Assembly (NCBI GenBank): GCA_024682835.1
Contig: JAIKYU010000112.1
Coordinates: forward strand, 1-34,115
Reading direction: 5' to 3'
DNA length: 34,115 nucleotides
Origin: Lachnospiraceae bacterium
GTDB lineage: Bacteria; Bacillota; Clostridia; Lachnospirales; Lachnospiraceae
The position numbers and the translations under genes were made by a program. Positions 6,214-13,673 of the stretch are shown here, piece after piece (position 1 is the stretch's first letter; each line of letters begins with the position of its first letter). The notes beneath the pieces were generated by a model. That model did not search any database. It saw only the letters and a program-made list of their open reading frames with translations, and had not been told where the DNA came from.

Positions 6214-8385
6214 TTGAAAATCATCAAAAGAAGCGGCAAAGAGGTGCCTTTTGACGGCGAAAAAATCGTGGCCGCGATTGAAAAGGCCAATCACGAAGTG
6301 ACGGGGGACAAACAGCTCTCCGACGAGGAAATTCGCAGGATTGAGGACCAGGTGGAGAGCGGCTGCCGGAATCTTACGCGCGCGGCAAATGTCGAGGAGA
6401 TTCAGGACATGGTGGAGGACGGGCTGATGCAGTCCGGACATTTCGAAGTGGCGCGCAAATACATCACCTACCGCTACCAGCACAATCAGAACCGTCAGAA
6501 CAACACCACCGACAAGCAGATTTTTGCCATCATCGAGCGCATCAACGAGGAGGTCCGTCAGGAGAATTCCAACAAGAATCCCACGGTCAACAGCGTGCAG
6601 CGCGATTATATGGCGGGCGAGGTGTCCAAGGACATCACGCGCCGCTATCTGCTCCCGCCGGACATCGTGCGCGCGCACGAGGAGGGGATCATCCACTTCC
6701 ATGACAGCGACTATTTTGCCCAGCACATGCACAACTGCTGTCTGGTCAACCTGGAGGACATGCTTCAAAACGGCACGGTGGTCAGCGAGACCATGATCGA
6801 CAAGCCGAAGAGCTTTTACACGGCCTGCAATATCGCGACGCAGACCATCGCACAGATCGCCAGCTCCCAGTACGGCGGACAGTCCATCACGCTCTCCCAT
6901 CTGGTGCCCTTTGTGGACGTCAGCAGAAAAAAATTCCGCGAGGAGGTGCGGGAGCAGTTTGAGGAGGCCGGGATCGAGGCGACGGATGAACAGATTCGCG
7001 AGGTGGCGGAGCTGCGGCTTCGCGACGAGGTCAAGCACGGCGTGCAGGTCATTCAGTACCAGGTGATCACGCTGATGACCACCAACGGCCAGGCGCCCTT
7101 CATCACGGTGTACATGTATCTGGATGAGGTGCCGGAGGGACAGACCCGCGAGGATCTTGCCATGGTGATTGAGGAGATGCTCAACCAGCGGATTCTGGGC
7201 GTCAAGAACGAAAAGGGCGTCTACATCACGCCGGCGTTTCCGAAGCTGATCTACGTGCTGGATGAGGACAACATCACACCGGAAAGCAAGTACTGGTATC
7301 TGACGCGGCTGGCGGCAAAGTGCACCGCCAAGCGCATGGTGCCGGATTATATCTCCGCAAAGAAGATGCGGGAATACAAGCATGGCGATGTCTATCCCTG
7401 CATGGGCTGCCGATCCTTCCTCACCCCCGACACCGAGGGGTTGGGAGAAAACGGAAAGCACAAGTACTACGGCCGTTTCAATCAGGGCGTCGTGACGCTG
7501 AATCTGGTGGATGTGGCCTGCTCCTCCGGTAAGGATGAAAAGAAGTTCTGGGAGCTGATGGACGAGCGGACGGAGCTCTGCCACCGGGCGCTCATGGCCC
7601 GTCACAAGAGGCTTCTGGGCACGCCCTCCGACGTGGCGCCGGTGCTCTGGCAGTTCGGCGCGCTTGCCCGTCTGAAGAAGGGGGAGGTCATCGACCGGCT
7701 GCTCTACAATAATTACTCCACGATTTCGCTGGGCTATGCGGGGCTGTGCGAGTGCACGAAATATATGAAGGGCGTCAGCCACACCGATCCGGAGGGCAAG
7801 GGCTTCGCACTGGAGGTCATGAAATACTTGAACGACAAGTGTGCGAAGTGGCGCGCGGATTCCAACATCTCCTTCAGCCTGTACGGCACGCCGCTGGAAT
7901 CCACGACCTACAAGTTTGCCAAATGTCTGCAGAAGCGCTTCGGTATCATCGAGGGCGTGACGGACAAGAATTACATCACCAACAGCTACCACGTCCATGT
8001 GACGGAAAAGATCGACGCCTTCACGAAGCTCAAGTTTGAGTCCGAGTTCCAGGCGCTTTCCCCGGGCGGTGCCATCAGCTACGTCGAGGTGCCGGACATG
8101 GCGGACAACATCGAGGCGGTGCTCTCGGTCATCCGCTACATCTACGACAACATCATGTATGCCGAGCTCAACACCAAGTCCGATTACTGCCAGAAGTGCG
8201 GCTACGAAGGGGAGATCTCCATCGTCAAAGACAAGGACGGAAAGCTCATCTGGGAGTGCCCCAACTGTGGCAATCACGATCAGAACACCATGAATGTCGC
8301 CAGACGCACCTGCGGCTACATCGGCACCCAGTACTGGAATCAGGGACGCACGCAGGAGATCAAAGAGAGGGTGCTGCATCTGTGA
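6214..8385 (+). CDS. nrdD: Anaerobic (class III) ribonucleoside-triphosphate reductase
   Basis: This enzyme makes dNTPs from NTPs without oxygen by means of a glycyl radical. The protein is 723 aa. An ATP-cone allosteric domain spans about residues 3-91. HNCCLVNLED carries cysteines of the active-site region. The C-terminus has a zinc-binding pair of motifs (C659xxC662 and C682xxC685) and the glycyl-radical segment RRTCGYIG, with the radical glycine about G701. I choose TTG 6214 because AGGGGAGG lies 5 nt upstream (6201-6208) and the ATP cone then starts at residue 3; the open frame extends to 6160 without a ribosome site. The activase gene overlaps by 4 bp. Regulation by NrdR is strongly suggested by the two boxes upstream. 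Confidence 0.97.
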   Translation: MKIIKRSGKEVPFDGEKIVAAIEKANHEVTGDKQLSDEEIRRIEDQVESGCRNLTRAANVEEIQDMVEDGLMQSGHFEVARKYITYRYQHNQNRQNNTTDKQIFAIIERINEEVRQENSNKNPTVNSVQRDYMAGEVSKDITRRYLLPPDIVRAHEEGIIHFHDSDYFAQHMHNCCLVNLEDMLQNGTVVSETMIDKPKSFYTACNIATQTIAQIASSQYGGQSITLSHLVPFVDVSRKKFREEVREQFEEAGIEATDEQIREVAELRLRDEVKHGVQVIQYQVITLMTTNGQAPFITVYMYLDEVPEGQTREDLAMVIEEMLNQRILGVKNEKGVYITPAFPKLIYVLDEDNITPESKYWYLTRLAAKCTAKRMVPDYISAKKMREYKHGDVYPCMGCRSFLTPDTEGLGENGKHKYYGRFNQGVVTLNLVDVACSSGKDEKKFWELMDERTELCHRALMARHKRLLGTPSDVAPVLWQFGALARLKKGEVIDRLLYNNYSTISLGYAGLCECTKYMKGVSHTDPEGKGFALEVMKYLNDKCAKWRADSNISFSLYGTPLESTTYKFAKCLQKRFGIIEGVTDKNYITNSYHVHVTEKIDAFTKLKFESEFQALSPGGAISYVEVPDMADNIEAVLSVIRYIYDNIMYAELNTKSDYCQKCGYEGEISIVKDKDGKLIWECPNCGNHDQNTMNVARRTCGYIGTQYWNQGRTQEIKERVLHL

Positions 8386-8960
8386 ACGTAGCGGAAATCA
8401 AATTCTGTGATATTGCTGACGGGCTGGGCGTACGCACCAGCCTGTTTGTTAGCGGCTGCACCCACCGGTGCGAGGGGTGTTTTAATGAGGTGGCCTGGGA
8501 TTTTGCCTACGGGGAGCCCTTTGACGACGAGGTTCAGGAGCGGATTCTGGAAAGTCTTGCGCCGTCCCACATCAGGGGACTGACGCTTCTGGGCGGTGAA
8601 CCCATGGAGCCGGTCAACCAGCGGGCGCTTCTTCCCTTCATCCGGCGCTTCAGGGAGAGCCTGCCGGATAAGGATCTCTGGTGCTACACCGGCTACACGC
8701 TGGAGACGGATCTGGCCCCCGGGCGTTTCTCCGGTCAGTGCCCGCCCGACGGGACGAAGGACGGCGCGGCACCCGCCTCCGGCAGGGCCCGGTGCGAGGT
8801 CACCGACGAGCTTCTTTCCTATATTGATGTCCTGGTGGACGGGGAGTTTATTCTGGAAAAAAAGAGCCTGATGCTCAAATTCCGCGGCTCCTCCAACCAG
8901 CGGCTCATCGACCTGAAGGCCACGCTGGCGTCCGGGAGTATCGTGCTGCTTGCGGTCTGA
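8382..8960 (+). CDS. nrdG: Anaerobic ribonucleotide reductase activating protein (radical SAM)
   Basis: This enzyme uses SAM and a 4Fe-4S cluster to generate the glycyl radical on NrdD. At 192 aa, the cluster motif is C26xxxC30xxC33 (CTHRCEGC), and LLGGEP is the SAM-binding glycine motif. The GTG start overlaps the nrdD stop (GTGA), showing translational coupling. Between CYTGYTLE and the conserved YIDVLVDGEF there is an insertion of about 25 residues, rich in Pro, Gly and Ala, absent from the compact enterobacterial protein. The C-terminal KFRGSSNQRLID segment is typical of the family. Confidence 0.95.
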   Translation: MNVAEIKFCDIADGLGVRTSLFVSGCTHRCEGCFNEVAWDFAYGEPFDDEVQERILESLAPSHIRGLTLLGGEPMEPVNQRALLPFIRRFRESLPDKDLWCYTGYTLETDLAPGRFSGQCPPDGTKDGAAPASGRARCEVTDELLSYIDVLVDGEFILEKKSLMLKFRGSSNQRLIDLKATLASGSIVLLAV

Positions 8961-8965
8961 GCAAC

Positions 8966-9082
8966 AGGATGCTATGATGAGGATTGCGGGATACTACGAA
9001 CACTTAGCGAATGCAAAGCATGAGCTTAGTGTGAGTGTATGCGGAAGCTTTGCGAAGCAGAGGAGCAATCCGTGAACATCCT
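8966..9082 (+). repeat. Structured intergenic repeat, copy C
   Basis: AGGATG (8966-8971) pairs with CATCCT (9077-9082). Inside, GGATTGC (8981-8987) pairs with GCAATCC (9065-9071). Between them, ACACTTAGC (9000-9008) and GCTTAGTGT (9024-9032) form a stem with one T:T mismatch, then a GA/GA internal loop, then ATGC-AAA-GCAT. A further CTTTGC-GAA-GCAGAG hairpin precedes the 3' block. Modules A and B of copy B are missing. It fills the nrdG to CPBP-protease gap. Confidence 0.75.
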
Positions 9083-9108
9083 ATATTCTCAGGGAAAAGG
9101 AGCCTTTC

Positions 9109-10215
9109 ATGCCGGAAGAGATTGTTCGCAAAAATATGTCCACCCTGGGCTTTTGCCTGATTCTTTACCTGATTCTGGGCAATGTCATTGCGTCCGTGGT
9201 ATCGGGGTTCTCTGCGCTGATCGTCGTGATCGGCCGCATGACCGGAAGGCTTTCCGGCGACGTGATGAGCATGATCACGAGTCTGACCTCTTCCTCGTGG
9301 TACGCACTGACACTCAACGCGGTGGTCATGTATGTGATCTCGATGCCGCTTGTTGCGTGGATCATTCGAAGCAGGATCCCGACCTCCGGCGTCCGCAGAT
9401 GGCTTCCCGGCTACGCGGAGCTTCCGGCCGGGCAGGACGCGGCATTCCGTCAAAGCGCCGGTGAGAAACCGATCCGCCTGAGGGATATTCCCGCTCTGAT
9501 TCCGATCTGCGTCTTCTTTATGGCAGCAGGCAGCACCGTCAGCTCCGTGCTGGCTTCGCTGATCGGCGATATCGCGGGGGTGGAGGCGAGCAATTCCCAG
9601 GTGGAAATGCTGCTCTCCGGAAACCTTCTGGCCACGATCCTGTTTGTGGTGATCATCGCACCGGTTGCGGAGGAGCTCTTTTTCCGCAAGCTGATCATTG
9701 ATACGGTCCGGCCGGCGGGAAGACGCGCGGCCGTGTTTGTCTCCGCCTTCTCCTTTGCCCTGTTTCACACGAATCTGTTCCAGTTTTTCTATGCGTTTTT
9801 TCTCGGACTGCTGCTGGCGCTCGTCTACATCAAGACCAGGAATGTGCTGATTCCGATCCTGATGCATATGCTGCTCAACTTTTCCGGCGGCGTGATTCTG
9901 CCGTATGTCTCAAAGGATCTGCTGGTTGTCGATACCGGGGTGCTTCGGGACGGCAGCCCGGAACAGATGCTTGCGCTTGTCCGGGATTATCCCATGCTGG
10001 TCGCCTTTCTGATCATCTACAGCCTGCTGTCCTTTGCGGGTATGGTCATTCTGCTGATCTGGATGGCAAAGGGCAGGTTCCGGCTCGTCGAGCGCTATGA
10101 TGCCGTTCCCTACGGCACCTTTCTGGGGGCGTTTTTCACTGCGCCCGGCCAGATCCTGTACATTCTGGTCTGCATCGTCCTGTCTGTCGTCATGCTGGTC
10201 ATGAACGGCGCATGA
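9109..10215 (+). CDS. CPBP-family intramembrane glutamic endopeptidase
   Basis: This polytopic membrane protein of 368 aa has about eight hydrophobic segments. The CPBP/Rce1-like catalytic motifs are E188-E189-xxx-R193 (EELFFR), H220 in FALFH, and H253-xxx-N257 (HMLLN). Family members cleave membrane-embedded or prenylated-type substrates or act in bacteriocin self-immunity; no substrate is evident here and no bacteriocin gene is nearby. ATG 9109 has an AAGGAG site 6 nt upstream. Two extra hydrophobic helices follow the catalytic core (about residues 300-365). It may be cotranscribed with nrdDG across repeat copy C. Confidence 0.88.
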   Translation: MPEEIVRKNMSTLGFCLILYLILGNVIASVVSGFSALIVVIGRMTGRLSGDVMSMITSLTSSSWYALTLNAVVMYVISMPLVAWIIRSRIPTSGVRRWLPGYAELPAGQDAAFRQSAGEKPIRLRDIPALIPICVFFMAAGSTVSSVLASLIGDIAGVEASNSQVEMLLSGNLLATILFVVIIAPVAEELFFRKLIIDTVRPAGRRAAVFVSAFSFALFHTNLFQFFYAFFLGLLLALVYIKTRNVLIPILMHMLLNFSGGVILPYVSKDLLVVDTGVLRDGSPEQMLALVRDYPMLVAFLIIYSLLSFAGMVILLIWMAKGRFRLVERYDAVPYGTFLGAFFTAPGQILYILVCIVLSVVMLVMNGA

Positions 10216-10257
10216 ACCGTCACGCGCCCGCTTCAGTCCGTTTCCGGGGAGGGAAAA

Positions 10258-11049
10258 TTGATTTTTGATACCCATGCACATTATGACGATCCTCGCTTTG
10301 ACGGGGACCGGGAGGAGGTTCTGCGTGACCTGGCCGCGCACGGCGTCGGCACGGTCGTGAATATCAGCGCAGCCTTTTCCGGCATTCCGCAGGTGCTGGC
10401 GCTTGCCGGGCAGTATCCCTTCATGTATGCCGCCGTCGGCGTCCATCCCTCGGAGCTCTCAGAGCTTGCCGAATCCGATCTCGCAAAGCTGGAGGAGCTG
10501 GCACGCGGGCCGAAGGTGGTTGCCATCGGAGAGATCGGCCTGGATTATCACTATCGGGATGGGGCACATCCGGAGGAAACGGATCCGCCGCGTGCGCTGC
10601 AGAAGCTGTGGTTTGAACGGCAGCTGGAGCTTGCACGGCGGCTTGATCTGCCCGTGGTCATCCATTCGCGCGATGCCGCGGCGGACACGCTGGAAATCAT
10701 GCGCAGGGCACATCAGTCGGGAATCCCGGGGGTGATACACTGTTATTCCGGCAGTGCGGAGACGGCACAGGAATATCTGAAAATGGACTACTACCTCGGA
10801 ATCGGAGGGGTGGTGACCTTCAAAAACGGACGGGTGCTGCGGGAGGTGGTGAAGCTTGCCCCTCTGGAGCGTCTGCTGCTGGAGACGGACTGCCCCTATC
10901 TCGCGCCGGAGCCGCACCGCGGACAGCGCAATGATTCCCGCTACCTTCCGCTGGTGGTGCAGGCCATCGCAGAGCTCAAGGGGACGGATCCGGAGACCGT
11001 GATCTCTGTGACGGAGAAAAATGCCCGGGAAATGTATCGCCTCTCGTGA
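10258..11049 (+). CDS. tatD: TatD-family metal-dependent deoxyribonuclease
   Basis: This is a 263-residue cytoplasmic TIM-barrel hydrolase. Metal ligands are visible in order: H6xH8 (DTHAH), E92 in IGEIGLDY, H136 in VIHSRDA, H161 in IHCYSG and D211 in LETDCPYL. It starts at TTG 10258, preceded by GGGGAGGG, which leaves the barrel strand with HxH at its usual position. It lies 42 bp after the protease gene and 67 bp before rsmA. In many Firmicutes rnmV (ribonuclease M5) sits between tatD and rsmA; here it does not. Confidence 0.93.
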   Translation: MIFDTHAHYDDPRFDGDREEVLRDLAAHGVGTVVNISAAFSGIPQVLALAGQYPFMYAAVGVHPSELSELAESDLAKLEELARGPKVVAIGEIGLDYHYRDGAHPEETDPPRALQKLWFERQLELARRLDLPVVIHSRDAAADTLEIMRRAHQSGIPGVIHCYSGSAETAQEYLKMDYYLGIGGVVTFKNGRVLREVVKLAPLERLLLETDCPYLAPEPHRGQRNDSRYLPLVVQAIAELKGTDPETVISVTEKNAREMYRLS

Positions 11050-11116
11050 CAGACGGCGGGAAAAGCGCGGGCACAAAGGGAATCGTCAGGGAATGTGCCG
11101 CGGAGGAAGGATGTAA

Positions 11117-12046
11117 ATGGCGACAGAGAGAAAATCCGGCAGACAGGCGTCCATGAGCCGGCGGGAGTCAAAAGGAGCGGGCGGTGTCAGGCAGCAGCTG
11201 GCTGAAAGAGGACTTTCGCCCAACAAACGTTTCGGACAGAATTTTCTGACCGATGAGGGCATTCTCTCCCAAATCGTGGATGCCGCAGACCTTTCCGGGT
11301 CGGATACGGTGCTGGAAATCGGCCCGGGCGCCGGAGCACTGACAAGACGCCTGGCGGAACGCGCCGGACGGGTGGTTGCCGTGGAAATCGACAACGGACT
11401 GACGGCGATGCTTCGGGAGGAATTTGCCGGTCATCCGCGGGTGGAAATCATCGGCGGAGATATTCTGAAGACGGATCTGCGGGCGTTGTTTCCGGAAGCC
11501 GCCGCCTCCGGGGCTTCGCCGGCAGGAACAGCCGGGGTGAAGGCCGTGGCGAATCTTCCTTACTACATCACGACTCCGATCCTGATGCAGCTGCTTCCCA
11601 TGGAACGGCTGATCTCCCGGTTTGTGGTGATGATGCAGAAGGAGGTGGCCGACCGGATGCAGGCGCAGCCGGGCTCAAAGGACTACGGCGCGCTGACTCT
11701 TGCCGTGCAGTACTACGCAAAACCCGACCTGGTGACACTGGTACCGCCGTCTGCTTTCTATCCGCCGCCCGAGGTGACCTCTGCGGTGCTTTGTCTGGAT
11801 CGATATGAGAAACCGCCGGTGCAGACGGGGGATCCCGACCGTATGTTTGCGCTGGTTGCCGCCGGCTTCGGAAAACGGCGCAAAACGCTGGTCAATGCCG
11901 TCACCGGTGCGCCGCAGCTTGGAATTGATGCCGACCGGATGCGGGAAGCCCTTGCGGCCTGCGGCCTGGATCTGCAGATTCGCGGAGAGGCGCTCACCCT
12001 TGCGGAGTATGCAAAATTGAGTGATGCGCTGACAGGAAATATATAG
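11117..12046 (+). CDS. rsmA: 16S rRNA dimethyladenosine transferase (A1518/A1519)
   Basis: This enzyme (KsgA) dimethylates two adjacent adenines near the 3' end of 16S rRNA in late 30S assembly. It is 309 aa. Motifs are GQNFLTD (40-46), the SAM site EIGPGAG (67-73), the acidic VEID at the end of the second strand (89-92), GGDILKTD (113-120) and the catalytic NLPYY (147-151). The first 30 residues are basic and not part of the fold. A Gly/Ala-rich loop (about 128-140) is an insertion relative to short homologues. ATG 11117 has GGAGGAAGG upstream. The gene ends 7 bp before repeat copy D. Confidence 0.96.
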   Translation: MATERKSGRQASMSRRESKGAGGVRQQLAERGLSPNKRFGQNFLTDEGILSQIVDAADLSGSDTVLEIGPGAGALTRRLAERAGRVVAVEIDNGLTAMLREEFAGHPRVEIIGGDILKTDLRALFPEAAASGASPAGTAGVKAVANLPYYITTPILMQLLPMERLISRFVVMMQKEVADRMQAQPGSKDYGALTLAVQYYAKPDLVTLVPPSAFYPPPEVTSAVLCLDRYEKPPVQTGDPDRMFALVAAGFGKRRKTLVNAVTGAPQLGIDADRMREALAACGLDLQIRGEALTLAEYAKLSDALTGNI

Positions 12047-12053
12047 TATAATG

Positions 12054-12176
12054 TGGTGCCGGGGTACCAAACTCATGCGGTGTTCATGCCCGCATGAAAC
12101 GGCACATAGGCTTAGCGTGAGTGTATGCGCAGCGAGGCGAAGCCTTGCGAAGCAACGAAGCAATCCGTGGGCATCA
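12054..12176 (+). repeat. Structured intergenic repeat, copy D
   Basis: TGGTGCC (12054-12060) pairs with GGCATCA (12170-12176) with one G:U pair. The hairpin-A core is recognisable (CATGC-CC-GCATGA), but its outer stem is decayed. The 3' block GCTTAGCGTGAGTGTATGCG ... CTTGCGAAGCAACGAAGCAATCCGT matches copies C and E. A perfect TATAAT (12047-12052) sits directly before it but has no convincing -35 box, so a promoter there is only possible. It occupies the leader of the lipoprotein gene. Confidence 0.7.
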
Positions 12177-12202
12177 TGAAATTGCATAATGAGGAGAGTT
12201 TT

Positions 12203-12952
12203 ATGAAAAAAAGAGTATGGGCGGTTCTTGTCATCGCCGCCATGACCATATCCGTAACCGGCTGCGGAAAGCAGGCGGAGGAAGCGCCGGCCGAAACGAA
12301 GGAGCCTGTGGTATTTGAGGAGCAGGTGAAGGAGCCGGAGCCGGAACCGGAGCCGGAGCCCGAAGAACCGGTCCGCCCGCCTTTCACACTGGGCGAGGTG
12401 AAGGACGGCGTCTATTCCAATGAATATCTGGGCATTTCCTTTGAGGCGCCGGAGGATATGGTCTTTGCAGACGAGGAAAAGCTCGCGGAATACTCCGCTC
12501 TTGCGAAGGATGTGTTTTCCGATCTGACCGAGGTGCAGAAGCTCCTGACGGACGGCAGCGTGGTGATGGCCTGCTACGCAGCGGGTGATCCGAAAGTCTC
12601 TCCGGTCCGTTCCTTCAATATCACTCTGCAGGATCTGGCATCCGCCGAAGAAGCGGCAAATGGCGAGGCCATCACGGAGGAGTCCGTCGTGGATGCCGCC
12701 ATGGAAGACATCACCCCGCTGCTGGAAAAGCAGGGATTCACGGAGATCCACAGCGAACGCACGACCATGAAGATCCTTGGCGGACAGCACGCCGGTATGC
12801 TGCTTACCGCGAAGACACCGAATCAGGGCAGCATCACGGAACGCGAGGTCTGCGTCCTGGACGACGACTACATCGTCTGTTACACGGCCTCCTGCATCGG
12901 CGACACGGACACCTCGGAGGAAATCCTGCAAAAATATCTGACGAAAAAATAA
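12203..12952 (+). CDS. Secreted lipoprotein of unknown function
   Basis: The product is 249 aa. A lipoprotein signal peptide ends in the lipobox VTG-C21, so Cys21 would be lipidated and the protein held on the outer membrane face. Residues about 35-60 form a Pro/Glu linker with repeated PE pairs. The remaining approximately 185 residues are globular, with no enzyme motif I recognise, and are comparable to many small clostridial lipoproteins (DUF-type). ATG 12203 is chosen because GAGGAGAG lies 4 nt upstream and the basic MKKR start follows. The same frame is open back to 12125, but that part is repeat copy D. tRNA-Lys with its own promoter follows. Confidence 0.8.
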   Translation: MKKRVWAVLVIAAMTISVTGCGKQAEEAPAETKEPVVFEEQVKEPEPEPEPEPEEPVRPPFTLGEVKDGVYSNEYLGISFEAPEDMVFADEEKLAEYSALAKDVFSDLTEVQKLLTDGSVVMACYAAGDPKVSPVRSFNITLQDLASAEEAANGEAITEESVVDAAMEDITPLLEKQGFTEIHSERTTMKILGGQHAGMLLTAKTPNQGSITEREVCVLDDDYIVCYTASCIGDTDTSEEILQKYLTKK

Positions 12953-12960
12953 AAAAACCG

Positions 12961-12989
12961 TTGCATTCCAAAAAAAAAAGGTGTACTAT
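12961..12989 (+). promoter_or_regulatory. Promoter of tRNA-Lys
   Basis: TTGCAT (12961-12966) and TACTAT (12984-12989) are 17 bp apart, with a poly-A tract in the spacer. The predicted start is near 12996, 37 nt before the tRNA. Confidence 0.5.
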
Positions 12990-13032
12990 ACCCTTTGTCA
13001 CAAAAAAGGTGCCTTTGGTGCCCATACAGAAT

Positions 13033-13105
13033 GCGCTTCTAGCTCAGTTGGTAGAGCACCTGACTCTTAATCAGGGTGTCCAGGGTTCGAGTCCCTGGAG
13101 GCGCA
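13033..13105 (+). tRNA. tRNA-Lys (anticodon CTT)
   Basis: This is a 73-nt cloverleaf. The acceptor stem pairs GCGCTTC with GAGGCGC (one G:U), with discriminator A13105. The D arm contains AGCTCAGTTGGTAGAGC. The anticodon arm is CCTGA-CTCTTAA-TCAGG, giving anticodon CUU for AAG codons. The T arm is CAGGG-TTCGAGT-CCCTG. The 3' CCA is not encoded. It has its own promoter (12961-12989) and terminator (13110-13156). Confidence 0.97.
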
Positions 13106-13109
13106 CGCC

Positions 13110-13156
13110 GAGTACTGATTTTGACGGTATATCCGCCGGGGTCGGTACTCTTTTTT
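13110..13156 (+). terminator. Rho-independent terminator of tRNA-Lys
   Basis: GAGTAC (13110-13115) pairs with GTACTC (13145-13150), followed by six T. The stem can extend slightly inward. Repeat copy E starts on the last T. Confidence 0.75.
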
Positions 13157-13452
13157 GATGCCCAGGTTCAAAAACTCCTGAGGCGATCATGCTAGCATGA
13201 ATCGCCTCAGGAGTTCTTGAACCGCCCGAACATGAGCAAGTAGCAAGATGCCCGTATATCAGGGCATCGAAGCGGATTGCGAATGTTCGTAGGGCGCACG
13301 AGATCCAGTGGATCTCGGATCTGCGCCGACCGTAGCGGAGCGGAGATGCGGGATACTACGAACACTTAGCGAATGCAAAGCATGAGCTTAGTGTGAGTGT
13401 ATGCGGAGCGAAGCGAAGCTTTGCGAAGCAACGGAGCAATCCGTAGGCATCA
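13156..13452 (+). repeat. Structured intergenic repeat, copy E (longest, all modules)
   Basis: The 13106-13673 stretch has no gene. Copy E fills most of it. TGATGCC (13156-13162) pairs with GGCATCA (13446-13452). Hairpin A has GGTTCAA/TTGAACC and a perfect 14-bp stem (13174-13187 with 13201-13214) under CATGC-TA-GCATG. Hairpin B pairs CGAACAT (13227-13233) with ATGTTCG (13283-13289) around GATGCCC/GGGCATC. Hairpin C nests GAGATCCA-G-TGGATCTC inside GGCGCA/TGCGCC (13293-13327). The stem with a GA/GA internal loop seen in copy C and the TTGC-GAA-GCAA hairpin follow. CGGATTGC (13272-13279) can also pair with GCAATCCG near 13436. Confidence 0.8.
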
Positions 13453-13471
13453 AAAAAGAAAACAACAGCAA

Positions 13472-13538
13472 AAGGGTTCATGCGTCGATCATGCTTGCAT
13501 GAATCGACGCATGAGTTTGGGAACCGCCCGAACATGAG
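13472..13538 (+). repeat. Structured intergenic repeat, copy F (hairpin A only, truncated)
   Basis: GGTTC (13475-13479) pairs with GAACC (13521-13525). ATGCGTCGAT (13480-13489) pairs perfectly with ATCGACGCAT (13503-13512) around CATGC-TT-GCATG. It then reads CGCCCGAACATGAG as in copies B and E and stops, 9 bp before the promoter of the next gene. It lies 20 bp after copy E in the same orientation. Confidence 0.75.
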
Positions 13539-13547
13539 TCCTTCCCT

Positions 13548-13576
13548 TTGACAGATCCCCGGCGCTATGCTAAACT
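13548..13576 (+). promoter_or_regulatory. Strong sigma-A-type promoter of the pseudo-AAA+ gene
   Basis: A consensus TTGACA (13548-13553) is followed after 17 bp by TAAACT (13571-13576), with TGC directly before the -10 (extended -10). The predicted start is about 13583. This shows that the TTG at 13548, which opens the reading frame, is a -35 box and not a start codon. Confidence 0.75.
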
Positions 13577-13583
13577 ACCAGAT

Positions 13584-13618
13584 GTAGTGTGCCCAAAAAC
13601 AGGCGCTCTCTACTTTTT
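13584..13618 (+). terminator. Possible 5'-leader attenuator hairpin
   Basis: At the very start of the predicted transcript, GTAGTGTGC (13584-13592) can pair with GCTCTCTAC (13605-13613) with two T:T mismatches, extended by CC/GG, and is followed by five T. It resembles an intrinsic terminator upstream of the gene. The stem is imperfect, so termination is uncertain. Confidence 0.3.
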
Positions 13619-13673
13619 GTGGAAAGAAACGGATTGCGACAGAGATTCACTGTCTTTGATAGAGGAGCCGGTC

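Noticed and set aside
6085..8379. Very long (764-codon) open frame on the strand opposite nrdD
   Set aside because: It is antisense to a fully recognisable nrdD, arises from GC-rich codon bias, has no ribosome site and encodes no recognisable domain. The same applies to long antisense frames opposite glgB (17566-19203), the DUF6240-like gene (20492-22444) and rsmA/lipoprotein (11675-12931).
12125..12202. Upstream extension of the lipoprotein frame
   Set aside because: The sequence is repeat copy D. A good ribosome site and signal peptide start lie at 12203.
13156..13452. Known riboswitch or T-box in front of the pseudo-AAA+ gene
   Set aside because: The region lies upstream of that gene's promoter (13548), so it is not in its leader, and no T-box or riboswitch signature is visible.
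13156..13538. CRISPR array
   Set aside because: The repeated blocks are of different lengths, with internal hairpins and no regular spacer spacing. No cas genes are present.
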